Shown here: one piece after another, positions 57,114 to 64,000 of the stretch
Position numbering within the stretch: position 1 is the stretch's first letter
How the letters are laid out: every line of letters begins with the position of its first letter
Origin: Klebsiella sp. BIGb0407
GTDB lineage: Bacteria; Pseudomonadota; Gammaproteobacteria; Enterobacterales; Enterobacteriaceae
Length of the DNA: 64,000 bases
NCBI RefSeq assembly: GCF_024807845.1
Contig: NZ_JANUEQ010000006.1
Location: 1-64,000 of the forward strand
Direction of reading: 5' to 3'
Program-made: the position numbers and the translations under genes
The notes under the pieces: generated by a model
The model's database searches: none
What the model was told of the DNA's origin: nothing
What the model saw: only the letters and a program-made list of their open reading frames with translations

Positions 57114-57215
57114 CTAATTCAAAATGGTGCGGAATTTTACTGCAACTCTTGCCGCAATGTAAAGCACCGAACGCGATAAACCCGCCTTTTAAGGCCGATA
57201 TCTTCCAGGGGCGAG

Positions 57216-57233
57216 AGTATACACCATATACAA
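57216..57233 (-). promoter_or_regulatory. Candidate rpsU operon promoter -10
   Basis: TATACT on the minus strand (57216-57221) about 150 bases before rpsU, in the divergent rpsU-tsaD spacer. The nearby TTGTAT is too close to be its -35. No LexA box of the CTGT-N8-ACAG form was seen here, although one exists in the E. coli operon. Confidence 0.35.
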
Positions 57234-57307
57234 CGCGATAGGCAGCAACGTTTTACAAAGAGTCTCGGTCAGCTTAAACTTCGCGACGGGTCAACGAGGT
57301 AAAAGCC

Positions 57308-58321
57308 ATGCGTGTATTAGGTATTGAAACATCCTGTGATGAAACAGGTATCGCGATTTATGACGATGAAGTAGGTTTGCTGTCGAATCAGCTGTACAGC
57401 CAGGTAAAACTGCATGCTGATTACGGTGGTGTGGTTCCAGAGCTGGCTTCGCGCGATCATGTCCGTAAAACGGTACCGCTTATTCAGGCGGCGTTAAAAG
57501 AGGCCGGATTATGTGCCAGTGACATTGATGGTGTCGCCTATACGGCAGGTCCGGGTCTGGTGGGAGCACTGCTGGTTGGGGCAACTATTGGACGTTCACT
57601 GGCTTTTGCCTGGGATGTACCTGCCGTTCCTGTGCATCATATGGAAGGTCATCTGCTCGCGCCGATGCTGGAAGAGACACCGCCAGATTTTCCTTTTGTG
57701 GCTCTGTTAGTGTCAGGCGGCCATACGCAGCTGATTAGCGTCACGGGGATCGGTCACTATGAGCTATTAGGTGAATCTGTCGATGATGCAGCAGGTGAAG
57801 CTTTTGATAAAACAGCTAAACTGCTGGGACTGGACTATCCAGGCGGGCCTTTGTTGTCAAAAATGGCAGCACAGGGCACTCCAGGGCGGTTCACCTTCCC
57901 TCGACCGATGACAGACAGGCCTGGTCTTGATTTCAGTTTCTCAGGCTTAAAAACCTTTGCAGCGAACACGATTCGTGAAAACGATGCAGATCCTCAGACT
58001 CAGGCTGATATCGCCCGTGCATTTGAAGATGCGGTTGTTGATACTCTGGCGATTAAATGTAAGCGCGCCCTCGATCAGACCGGATTCAGTCGTTTAGTTA
58101 TCGCCGGTGGGGTCAGCGCTAACCGAACCCTGCGTGCAAAACTGAAAGAAATGATGGCAAAACGTCGTGGGGAAGTGTTTTATGCTCGTCCGGAATTTTG
58201 TACCGATAATGGGGCGATGATTGCTTACGCCGGAATGATCCGCCTCAAAGCAGGCACGGTGGGTGAATTGAGTGTGACGGTCAGGCCTCGCTGGCCTTTG
58301 GCCGAGCTGCCACCAGCCTGA
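57308..58321 (+). CDS. tsaD: tRNA N6-threonylcarbamoyladenosine synthase subunit TsaD
   Basis: A 337-residue ASKHA-fold protein (E. coli 337). [20 protein letters not shown] begins the phosphate-binding loop; metal ligands lie in [10 protein letters not shown] (His-x3-His) near 111, nucleotide motif VSGGHTQL near 133 and [15 protein letters not shown] near 175; GGVSANRTL and [13 protein letters not shown] complete it. With TsaB and TsaE it makes t6A37 in ANN-decoding tRNAs. GAGG precedes ATG 57308. Divergent from rpsU as in E. coli. Confidence 0.98.
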   Translation: MRVLGIETSCDETGIAIYDDEVGLLSNQLYSQVKLHADYGGVVPELASRDHVRKTVPLIQAALKEAGLCASDIDGVAYTAGPGLVGALLVGATIGRSLAFAWDVPAVPVHHMEGHLLAPMLEETPPDFPFVALLVSGGHTQLISVTGIGHYELLGESVDDAAGEAFDKTAKLLGLDYPGGPLLSKMAAQGTPGRFTFPRPMTDRPGLDFSFSGLKTFAANTIRENDADPQTQADIARAFEDAVVDTLAIKCKRALDQTGFSRLVIAGGVSANRTLRAKLKEMMAKRRGEVFYARPEFCTDNGAMIAYAGMIRLKAGTVGELSVTVRPRWPLAELPPA

Positions 58322-58338
58322 CTGATAGCACTTCATTG

Positions 58339-58385
58339 ACTGCTGAGCGAACAGAGATAGGACTATTCTCTGTTCACTCAGCAGT
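58339..58385. terminator. Long hairpin between convergent tsaD and plsY
   Basis: ACTGCTGAG-cgAACAGAGA-tag / TCTCTGTT-CA-CTCAGCAGT forms an almost perfect 19-base-pair stem. There is no T-run, so it is a probable bidirectional boundary or processing structure rather than a textbook terminator. Confidence 0.65.
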
Positions 58386-58400
58386 TCAACAATGGCCCCG

Positions 58401-59039
58401 TTATTCTTTTTTTACTTCATCCGCTTCTGCTTCTGATTTCTTTTTGCGCCGTAGTCTGGGCCAGATTTTATTCTCCTGCCCGCGGAACAGGCGTTGAATA
58501 TTGTCGTGATGACGCAGCAGTATCAGGCAAGAAAGCATGGCAACAGGGAAAGTGAACTGTGGTTTAAACCACCAGACATAAAACGGGGCAATCAGGGCGC
58601 TGATAATGGCTCCCAAGGAAGAATAGCCGCTGAGCAGCACGCTAAGTATCCAGGTTACGGCCATCACGCCGGTTAAGTCCCAGCCGATAGGCGCTATGGC
58701 ACCAAAAGCTGTCGCAACGCCTTTACCTCCGCGGAATTTAAAGAATACTGGCCAGATGTGTCCCATACAGGCGGCGATAGCCACCAGGCCCAGCCAGAAG
58801 GGTGGAACCCCCAGAGCATAAGCTGCCCAGACGGGAAGCATACCTTTCAGAACATCAAAAATTAGTACCGCTACGGCCGCGCCTTTACCACCAATACGTA
58901 AAACATTGGTCGCTCCGGGATTACCAGAACCGCTCTCGCGTGGATCGGGGAGACCGGCAATACGGCAAACCAGAATGGCGCTTGATATTGAGCCGCAGAG
59001 ATACGCGATGAGAATCATACCCGGCGCGATTGCACTCAT
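58401..59039 (-). CDS. plsY: Glycerol-3-phosphate acyltransferase PlsY
   Basis: A 212-residue membrane enzyme with seven helices. Signature loops: [38 protein letters not shown] near 30-52 and [14 protein letters not shown] near 100, which bind acyl-phosphate and glycerol-3-phosphate. The start at 59039 is the PlsY family start; upstream in-frame codons to 59186 overlap folB antisense. The Lys/Glu-rich C-terminal tail is slightly longer than in E. coli (205 residues). First step of phospholipid synthesis. Confidence 0.96.
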   Translation of the reverse strand: MSAIAPGMILIAYLCGSISSAILVCRIAGLPDPRESGSGNPGATNVLRIGGKGAAVAVLIFDVLKGMLPVWAAYALGVPPFWLGLVAIAACMGHIWPVFFKFRGGKGVATAFGAIAPIGWDLTGVMAVTWILSVLLSGYSSLGAIISALIAPFYVWWFKPQFTFPVAMLSCLILLRHHDNIQRLFRGQENKIWPRLRRKKKSEAEADEVKKE

Positions 59040-59145
59040 AATGCTGTTCCATTTTGAAAGTGTCGAAGTCTTCTCTGCATCTGTGGATAATACGCATATT
59101 TCGTCGGAAGTGGTATCCGGCACCGCTAAAAACAAGGCAGAGATA

Positions 59146-59514
59146 ATGGATATTGTGTTTATAGAACAACTTACAGTGATTACCACTATCGGTGTTTATG
59201 ACTGGGAACAACAGATTCAACAGAAACTGGTGTTCGATTTAGAAATGGCATGGGACAACCGCCCGGCGGCAGCCAGCGATAAGGTTGAGGACTGCTTAAG
59301 CTATGCTGATGTGAGTGAAACCGTGATAGCACATGTACGTGATGGGCGTTTTGCCTTGGTTGAACGTGTAGCCGAAGAACTGGCGCAAATTCTGCTGGCG
59401 AAATTTAACTCCCCTTGGGTTCGTATCAAGGTCAGTAAACCTGGGGCGGTTGCTCAGGCTGCTAATGTTGGCGTGATAATTGAGCGTGGACAGCGCCCGC
59501 TGGCACACCGATAA
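59146..59514 (+). CDS. folB: Dihydroneopterin aldolase FolB
   Basis: A 122-residue folate enzyme (E. coli FolB 122). [27 protein letters not shown] carries the substrate-binding and tetramer contacts, [16 protein letters not shown] and [10 protein letters not shown] follow, and the catalytic Lys is in [10 protein letters not shown]. It splits dihydroneopterin into 6-hydroxymethyl-dihydropterin and glycolaldehyde. AAGG precedes ATG 59146; earlier in-frame codons are antisense to plsY. In E. coli uppP follows, but here a DUF1460 gene does. Confidence 0.96.
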   Translation: MDIVFIEQLTVITTIGVYDWEQQIQQKLVFDLEMAWDNRPAAASDKVEDCLSYADVSETVIAHVRDGRFALVERVAEELAQILLAKFNSPWVRIKVSKPGAVAQAANVGVIIERGQRPLAHR

Positions 59515-59581
59515 GCATTGCCCTGTGCTGACTGAGGCTCCCTTACTGTGACGCCAGCGCTGGATACATACCATAGAAACT

Positions 59582-59606
59582 AATCCTGCGCAGAGCAGGA
59601 TTATTT
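59582..59606 (+). terminator. folB terminator
   Basis: AATCCTGC (59582-59589) pairs with GCAGGATT (59595-59602), followed by ATTTCTT. Modest T-run. Confidence 0.65.
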
Positions 59607-59663
59607 CTTGACCTATAATTCATATTGTAAATAGCTGTATTATTTTATTAACCATAAAAAATA

Positions 59664-60509
59664 TTACGAAGAGGGCGATTTCAATCTTAGTATAATAATT
59701 CCTGGTGTTTTTAATAAATAAGGCATTAAGGGGCTGTCTACTACCAGCTGATTATCTTTTGAAGACGAGGCGTGACGAAATACAGGACCTTTTTCGGTAG
59801 TAAGAAAAAAACCAACATGAGTGACATCCAGTCCTGGTAATGGTGTATAAATACCAATAAGATCGCCTGACTTCAATTTACTGATTAGCGTAGTATTAAT
59901 CGCCGAGCTGGGGATGTAATTAATGCTTCGTGAAACAACAGGAATTCCGGGAAGATATTTTTGAGTTTTAGTTTTTTGATTAAGTGATTTAACGCATTTT
60001 ACGGTGTGTGGACTTAGTTGAGTTGTGATGTCTTCAGCTATTTTATATTCACGATTAGCCCAGTCAGTGAAAAAATGTTTTCTGTTATAAAAGCTAATAT
60101 TAGCGTCGATGTAGCGCGTTTTAATAATGTTTTTTAAAAAATCATTCTGTGAATGAGATATATGTAAGGCAACAACATAGTCCAGATAAGTGAAGCAATC
60201 TAATCCTTTGAAATTTATTATCAATTTTTCTGGTTTTATATCTGAGCCATCAAGCGTATTACTCTGGTAAGGCGTGCCGAGAAATTTTTCTGAGATCAGT
60301 GATATTTTTTTACTCTGACTCAGTAATTCATCGTTTGATATACTCTGTATTATGGTGTTGATTTTGTGTAATGTATAAGCGTCAATGTTTGTGGTTTCAG
60401 GAATAATAACGGGTTCTTTTTTCTGTGATGCTGCCGCTATAATAGGTTCCTGAAAGCGACATTCTATTGAGAGTGCAAAGATAATTATGAGGAAAACTAA
60501 TTTTTGCAT
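59664..60509 (-). CDS. Secreted DUF1460-family (NlpC/P60-like) protein
   Basis: A 281-residue protein with a signal peptide (MQKLVFLIIIFALSIECRF...AAA). The DUF1460 core shows SEKFLGTPYQSNTLDG, the probable catalytic Cys in FKGLDCFTYLDYVVAL near 120 and His in GLDVTHVGFFLTTEKGPVFRHASS near 245, an amidase-type Cys/His arrangement acting in the periplasm on peptidoglycan-like amide bonds. GGAGAG precedes ATG 60509; codons upstream to 60617 are not used. DNA is AT-richer than folB and cca, and the gene occupies the place of uppP, suggesting an insertion or replacement. Confidence 0.8.
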   Translation of the reverse strand: MQKLVFLIIIFALSIECRFQEPIIAAASQKKEPVIIPETTNIDAYTLHKINTIIQSISNDELLSQSKKISLISEKFLGTPYQSNTLDGSDIKPEKLIINFKGLDCFTYLDYVVALHISHSQNDFLKNIIKTRYIDANISFYNRKHFFTDWANREYKIAEDITTQLSPHTVKCVKSLNQKTKTQKYLPGIPVVSRSINYIPSSAINTTLISKLKSGDLIGIYTPLPGLDVTHVGFFLTTEKGPVFRHASSSKDNQLVVDSPLMPYLLKTPGIIILRLKSPSS

Positions 60510-60752
60510 GCTGCTCTCCGTAGCTCGTCCTAAGATATATTTCCTGAATTTCACTGGATATTTTTCAGAGTGAAACGAATAAGTTTTCATTTCAAAACAC
60601 TTATGAAGTAAGTACAACTATTATTCTGTGTTTGTAGCGTTTTTTATAAAAATGTATTGCGGGGATATATGTAATGTGAATGGGTGTTAGGCGTGAAATA
60701 TAATATATTTAAATGCAAAGTGAGAGGTGTTGTATATTTTATCCAGGGAATT

Positions 60753-60776
60753 TCGTCAGACAGATTTGCCTGACGA
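60753..60776 (-). terminator. Possible cca terminator
   Basis: TCGTCAG (60753-60759) pairs with CTGACGA (60770-60776), 16 bases after the cca stop. The T-run on the minus strand is poor. Confidence 0.4.
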
Positions 60777-60791
60777 GCTGAGAAGTAAATA

Positions 60792-62045
60792 TCAGATATC
60801 GGGTGGAGTTGTCAGGCCATTCTCTTGTTTCCAGAGAGCGACAGCCTGAATTCTGCGTTTTGTCAGCTCCTCACGGATTTGAGGACCCTGAAAACCTGCA
60901 TCAATAACCTCTTTATTCGTGACGCGCTGGGCAGCCTCCCATGCCGCGCGGAGCAGGCGTCCTTGCGGGTAGTCATTGGCTTCAAATCCAGTACGACCAC
61001 GGGCATCGGCTTCGCTCGTCAGAGCAATTTGCTCCACTCTCCAGGGCTTACGCCAGGCATCGATTTTATCAAACAGTTTAATCACTGTTTTCGGCTGTAA
61101 GATGGGGAATGTATGAATCAAGTCGTGGAATTCGGCAACCAGTTTTGCCAGATCACGAATTTCTGTCGGAACACGTAATCTGTTACACAGGCGTTCAACC
61201 AGTTTCACACCTGCCGGGCCATGACCATGGTGGCTGGGCCACTTTTCTGGTGGAGTCAGAGCCTTACCAAGATCGTGACACAGGGTTGCAAAACGGACAT
61301 CAATCTCAGGGCTGAGCTGAGCCGCCATAGTTAGTGTCATCAGGGTATGAATGCCGGTATCAATTTCCGGATGCCATTTGGCAGGAGCCGGGACACCATA
61401 GAGTGCGTCAATTTCTGGAAACAGTTCTTTCAGAGCACCACATTCACGTAATACGGCAAAATAAATTTGTGGGTTACGACAACCCAGTGCTTTTTCTGTC
61501 TCTTTCCATACCCGTTCTGGCGTTAAATGTGCCAGAGAACCATTGGCGGCTATCTCACTCATTAACGTCAGGGTTTCAGGGGCGATACGAAAGTTAAGGT
61601 GGGCAAAGCGAGCAGCAAAACGTGCCACGCGCAACACGCGCAAGGGGTCTTCATTAAAAGCCGGTGATACATGGCGGAGGATACGATTTTTCAGATCCTC
61701 TAAACCGCCATAAGGATCGGTAAGCGTGCCGTGCTCATCCTCAACGATTGCGTTGATGGTCAGGTCACGGCGTAGTAAATCCTGTTCCAGTGTAACATCA
61801 GGCGCGGCATAGCAAGTGAAGCCCGTATATCCCTGACCTGACTTACGTTCAGTACGAGCAAGGGCATATTCTTGATGTGATTCTGGATGTAAAAAAACCG
61901 GGAAATCTTTACCCACTTGCTCATAACCGGCGTCCAGCATTTGCTGAGGCGTTGCGCCAACCACCAGCCAGTCTTTATCTTTAACCGACAGGTTGAGCAA
62001 TTTGTCCCGTACTGCTCCACCGACCAAATAAACTTTCACCTGCAA
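60792..62045 (-). CDS. cca: CCA-adding enzyme / multifunctional tRNA nucleotidyltransferase
   Basis: A 417-residue class II nucleotidyltransferase (E. coli 412). Motif [30 protein letters not shown] carries the catalytic Dx[10 protein letters not shown] and [16 protein letters not shown] follow, and an HD domain ([12 protein letters not shown] near 255, SHHGHGPAG) gives the phosphohydrolase activity of the enterobacterial enzyme. It builds or repairs tRNA 3' CCA ends. It starts at 62045, next to a palindromic repeat. Confidence 0.97.
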   Translation of the reverse strand: MQVKVYLVGGAVRDKLLNLSVKDKDWLVVGATPQQMLDAGYEQVGKDFPVFLHPESHQEYALARTERKSGQGYTGFTCYAAPDVTLEQDLLRRDLTINAIVEDEHGTLTDPYGGLEDLKNRILRHVSPAFNEDPLRVLRVARFAARFAHLNFRIAPETLTLMSEIAANGSLAHLTPERVWKETEKALGCRNPQIYFAVLRECGALKELFPEIDALYGVPAPAKWHPEIDTGIHTLMTLTMAAQLSPEIDVRFATLCHDLGKALTPPEKWPSHHGHGPAGVKLVERLCNRLRVPTEIRDLAKLVAEFHDLIHTFPILQPKTVIKLFDKIDAWRKPWRVEQIALTSEADARGRTGFEANDYPQGRLLRAAWEAAQRVTNKEVIDAGFQGPQIREELTKRRIQAVALWKQENGLTTPPDI

Positions 62046-62099
62046 CTCTCCAGTAACTTTTTGTTAACTTTCATACTAAGTATAGATGCAAGGTGAATC

Positions 62100-62218
62100 A
62101 ACCCGTCATACTTTAACTTGCCTGCGTATTATCTGCGTTCAGCCCGCCGAGTTACATAGTTTTTCTATGCTCATCGACAGGCTAAACTTGTCACCTAAAG
62201 ACAACCTGAATTATTTTG
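62100..62218. repeat. Diverged single copy of the 122-bp intergenic palindrome
   Basis: Starts ACCCGTCATACT, contains GCCCGCCGAGTTACATAG and CTATGCTCATCGACAGGC in the centre and ends CCTGAATTATTTT. It matches the three tandem units at 62.94-63.31 kb but with many substitutions. It fills the cca-ygiM spacer. Confidence 0.85.
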
Positions 62219-62231
62219 GCTGGCAGATTAA

Positions 62232-62852
62232 TCAGTTCATCCAGCGGTCATTTTTCTTGCGTCTTGGCAGCATTCTTGGCAGCAGTAACCCAACCAGCAG
62301 GCCAAAGCCCGCAACCCCACCACCGTAAACAAACCACTGTAAAATAATGGCACGTTGTTTATCGTCCAACTGGACATTGGCAGCATTGACCTTTTTCTGG
62401 GCGACAATTAACTGGTTCTTGAGTTGCTGATTTTCTTCTTTCAAACCATTGATAACCTCATCACTTTGCGCAACTTTCTTCTGCATTTCTGCCGTGCGCT
62501 GATTCCAGGTGGTATCAATATTGGTCAGTTTATCGGTCAGCGTCTTGAGCTGACTCTCTAATTCTGGCACTCGGGTGCGGATGCTCGGCGTATTGCTTAA
62601 TTGCGCGAGCGGGATCCAGACAGTACGACCATTACTTTCTCGTATTTGACCGTATTTAGTCTCTTCATTACGTTGCAGTAAGGTGACTTCTTCTCCGGCA
62701 TTAACGGTACCGACCAGGCGGTAGCTATCACTCGGGCCACTTCGTACCCAAGTATTCAGTTCATCAGAAACATAACGTTTTTCGTCGGCATTAGCCGCGA
62801 CGGAAACAGTAAGAGACAGCAAAGTGAAGCAAATTAGGCGTAAATTAAGCAT
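62232..62852 (-). CDS. ygiM: SH3-domain membrane protein YgiM
   Basis: A 206-residue protein (E. coli YgiM 206) with signal peptide MLNLRLICFTLLSLTVSVAANA, a bacterial SH3 domain (RYVSDELNTWVRSGPSDSYRLVG...GRTVWIPLAQL, about 25-90), a coiled coil (about 95-165) and a C-terminal membrane helix (WFVYGGGVAGFGLLVGLLLP) with basic end PRRKKNDRWMN. TIGR04211 family; probably faces the periplasm and binds peptidoglycan or a partner. Upstream of cca as in E. coli. Confidence 0.93.
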   Translation of the reverse strand: MLNLRLICFTLLSLTVSVAANADEKRYVSDELNTWVRSGPSDSYRLVGTVNAGEEVTLLQRNEETKYGQIRESNGRTVWIPLAQLSNTPSIRTRVPELESQLKTLTDKLTNIDTTWNQRTAEMQKKVAQSDEVINGLKEENQQLKNQLIVAQKKVNAANVQLDDKQRAIILQWFVYGGGVAGFGLLVGLLLPRMLPRRKKNDRWMN

Positions 62853-62943
62853 TAGATCGACATTTTTTCATGAGTTGTAGAAGGATAGTAGTGGCAACAG
62901 TCTGACGGTGCAATCTATTAACCGGAATGAGAATCATCCAGGA

Positions 62944-63309
62944 ACCCCGTCATACTTCAAGTTGCCTGGGTGTTACCTGCGTCCAGCCCGCCGAATCACA
63001 TAGTGTGTCTATGCTCATCGGCGGGCTGAACTTGGCGCCTACGGGCAACTCGAATTATTTAGGGGACCCCGTCATACTTCAAGTTGCCTGGGTGTTACCT
63101 GCGTCCAGCCCGCCGAATCACATAGTGTGTCTATGCTCATCGGCGGGCTGAACTTGGCGCCTACAGGCAACTCGAATTATTTAGGGGACCCCGTCATACT
63201 TCAAGTTGCCTGGGCGTTGCCTGCGTTAAATTAGCCGAATCACATAGTTTGTCTATGCTCATCGACAGATTTTACTCGGTGTTTACAAGCGACTCTAATT
63301 ATTCAGGGT
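62944..63309. repeat. Three tandem copies of a 122-bp palindromic intergenic element
   Basis: Units at 62944-63065, 63066-63187 and 63188-63309. Each begins CCCCGTCATACTTCAAGTTG and ends CAACTCGAATTATTTAGGG, with a central ACATAG...CTATG inner palindrome, so the single strand can fold into a long hairpin. Units 1 and 2 are nearly identical; unit 3 is diverged in its inner part. This type of element is common between genes in soft-rot and Yersinia-like Enterobacterales. It takes up most of the ygiM-ygiF spacer. Confidence 0.95.
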
Positions 63310-63448
63310 GGATATTTAGCTCATTATTGCAATTTCTTACGGGTAAATACGCGACCTTACAGCTTTTTTTATCGTACTATCTGAGTATCTCATGTTAACT
63401 CTCAGGCGTGCTACGTTGTAGTGCGCTCCACCGCAAAGTAAAGAAGAT

Positions 63449-64000
63449 ATGGCTCAGGAAATCGAATTAAAATTTATCGTCAATCCACCGGTGATTACAT
63501 CATTGAGTGAAAAATTGAATGCCCTGTCGCAAGAGCAGCATGGAGCACGCCAGCTAGTGAATATCTATTATGAAACAGCAGATAATTTTCTGCGTCGTCA
63601 TAATATGGGGCTGCGTATTCGTGGCAATGGCAATCACTATGAAATGACCATGAAAACCTCAGGTCAGGTGACAGGTGGTTTGCATCAGCGTCCGGAATAC
63701 AATGTGCCACTGAGCGAACCCACGCTTGATCTGGCGTTGTTACCTGCAGAAATTTGGCCGCAAGGCGTGGATGTTGCAGAGCTTCAGCAGCAGCTTAATC
63801 CATTATTCAGCACGAACTTTAAGCGTCAGACCTGGATTGTTCAGCAAGGAACCAGCCGTATTGAACTGGCTCTCGACCAGGGTGAAGTGATCGCCGGTGA
63901 TTTACAAGAACCTATCTGCGAGTTAGAGCTTGAGCTGCTGGAAGGTGAAGCCAGCGCATTACTTATTCTGGCAGAGCAATTAGTAAATGAACCGGGCTTA
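63449..64000 (+). CDS. ygiF: Inorganic triphosphatase YgiF (5' part)
   Basis: The first 184 residues of a CYTH-CHAD protein, cut by the window edge. MAQEIELKFIV has the ExExK CYTH signature; further tunnel residues are in NIYYETADNFLRRHNMGLRIRGNG (DxxxR...RxR) and MTMKTSGQ, and QEPICELELELLEG closes the tunnel. The enzyme hydrolyses inorganic tripolyphosphate. AAGAAGA-type weak ribosome site before ATG 63449. Follows the repeat array and is divergent from ygiM. Confidence 0.95.
   Translation, partial: MAQEIELKFIVNPPVITSLSEKLNALSQEQHGARQLVNIYYETADNFLRRHNMGLRIRGNGNHYEMTMKTSGQVTGGLHQRPEYNVPLSEPTLDLALLPAEIWPQGVDVAELQQQLNPLFSTNFKRQTWIVQQGTSRIELALDQGEVIAGDLQEPICELELELLEGEASALLILAEQLVNEPGL

Noticed and set aside
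62944-63309. Repeat array considered as a CRISPR
   Set aside because: Units are 122 bases with no variable spacers and no cas genes; they are palindromic intergenic elements.

Overview
The window is a chromosomal segment of a member of the Enterobacterales. The evidence is the block ygiF–ygiM–cca–folB–plsY–tsaD–rpsU–dnaG–rpoD–mug–ileX at the right end, which matches the E. coli order except that the slot normally holding uppP (bacA) carries a DUF1460 gene, and the nitrate block narGHJI / narK / narXL. Genus cannot be fixed from sequence reading alone. The repeat family at 62.1 and 62.9–63.3 kb resembles intergenic palindromes I associate with Pectobacterium, Yersinia and Serratia.

Layout. 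1–6.8 kb: the C-terminal end of a giant Ser-Asp-repeat adhesin and its own type I secretion machine (TolC-like, LapB/BapC-like ATPase, HlyD-like adaptor), in the order of the bapABCD loci. 6.9–8.8 kb: an AT-rich two-gene Septu-type defence module (PtuA ATPase + PtuB HNH nuclease). 8.87–9.05 kb: a decayed narJ/narI chimera with a second copy of the narI terminator. 9.25–12.0 kb: a GPH sugar symporter and a GH105 unsaturated glycuronyl hydrolase, lying between the two copies of the narI 3' end. 12.0–23.2 kb: respiratory nitrate reductase narGHJI, nitrate/nitrite transporter narK and the sensor/regulator narXL, with perfect FNR boxes in front of narG and narK. 23.2–25.2 kb: a Crp/Fnr-type regulator divergent from a cupin–methyltransferase pair. 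25.3–31.8 kb: a MarA/SoxS-size AraC regulator and an AdeAB-like RND pump with a divergent AdeRS-like two-component system. 31.9–32.4 kb: a secreted stand-alone TolA domain III protein, followed by a broken second copy of the kinase 3' end.

32.5–43.9 kb holds the most unusual metabolic locus: a fructose-family PTS (HPr-EI-EIIA fusion, EIIC, two EIIB proteins), a divergent GatZ/KbaZ-superfamily protein without a GatY partner, a transaldolase and an AraC regulator on one strand, and a HAD phosphatase, a complete transketolase and a YcdX-like PHP hydrolase on the other. Together these suggest PTS import of a sugar or polyol whose phosphate is rearranged through aldolase, transaldolase and transketolase chemistry. 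The substrate is not deducible here.

43.9–45.2 kb is an AT-rich gap with one likely 39-residue membrane protein. 45.2–49.1 kb is a large autotransporter with a glycine-rich passenger and four 204-bp repeats. 49.2–52.0 kb is accessory: a hypothetical + GNAT-like pair, yfdC, a Fic-like 3' remnant and a convergent 52-codon ORF. From 52.1 kb on is core genome, ending inside ygiF.
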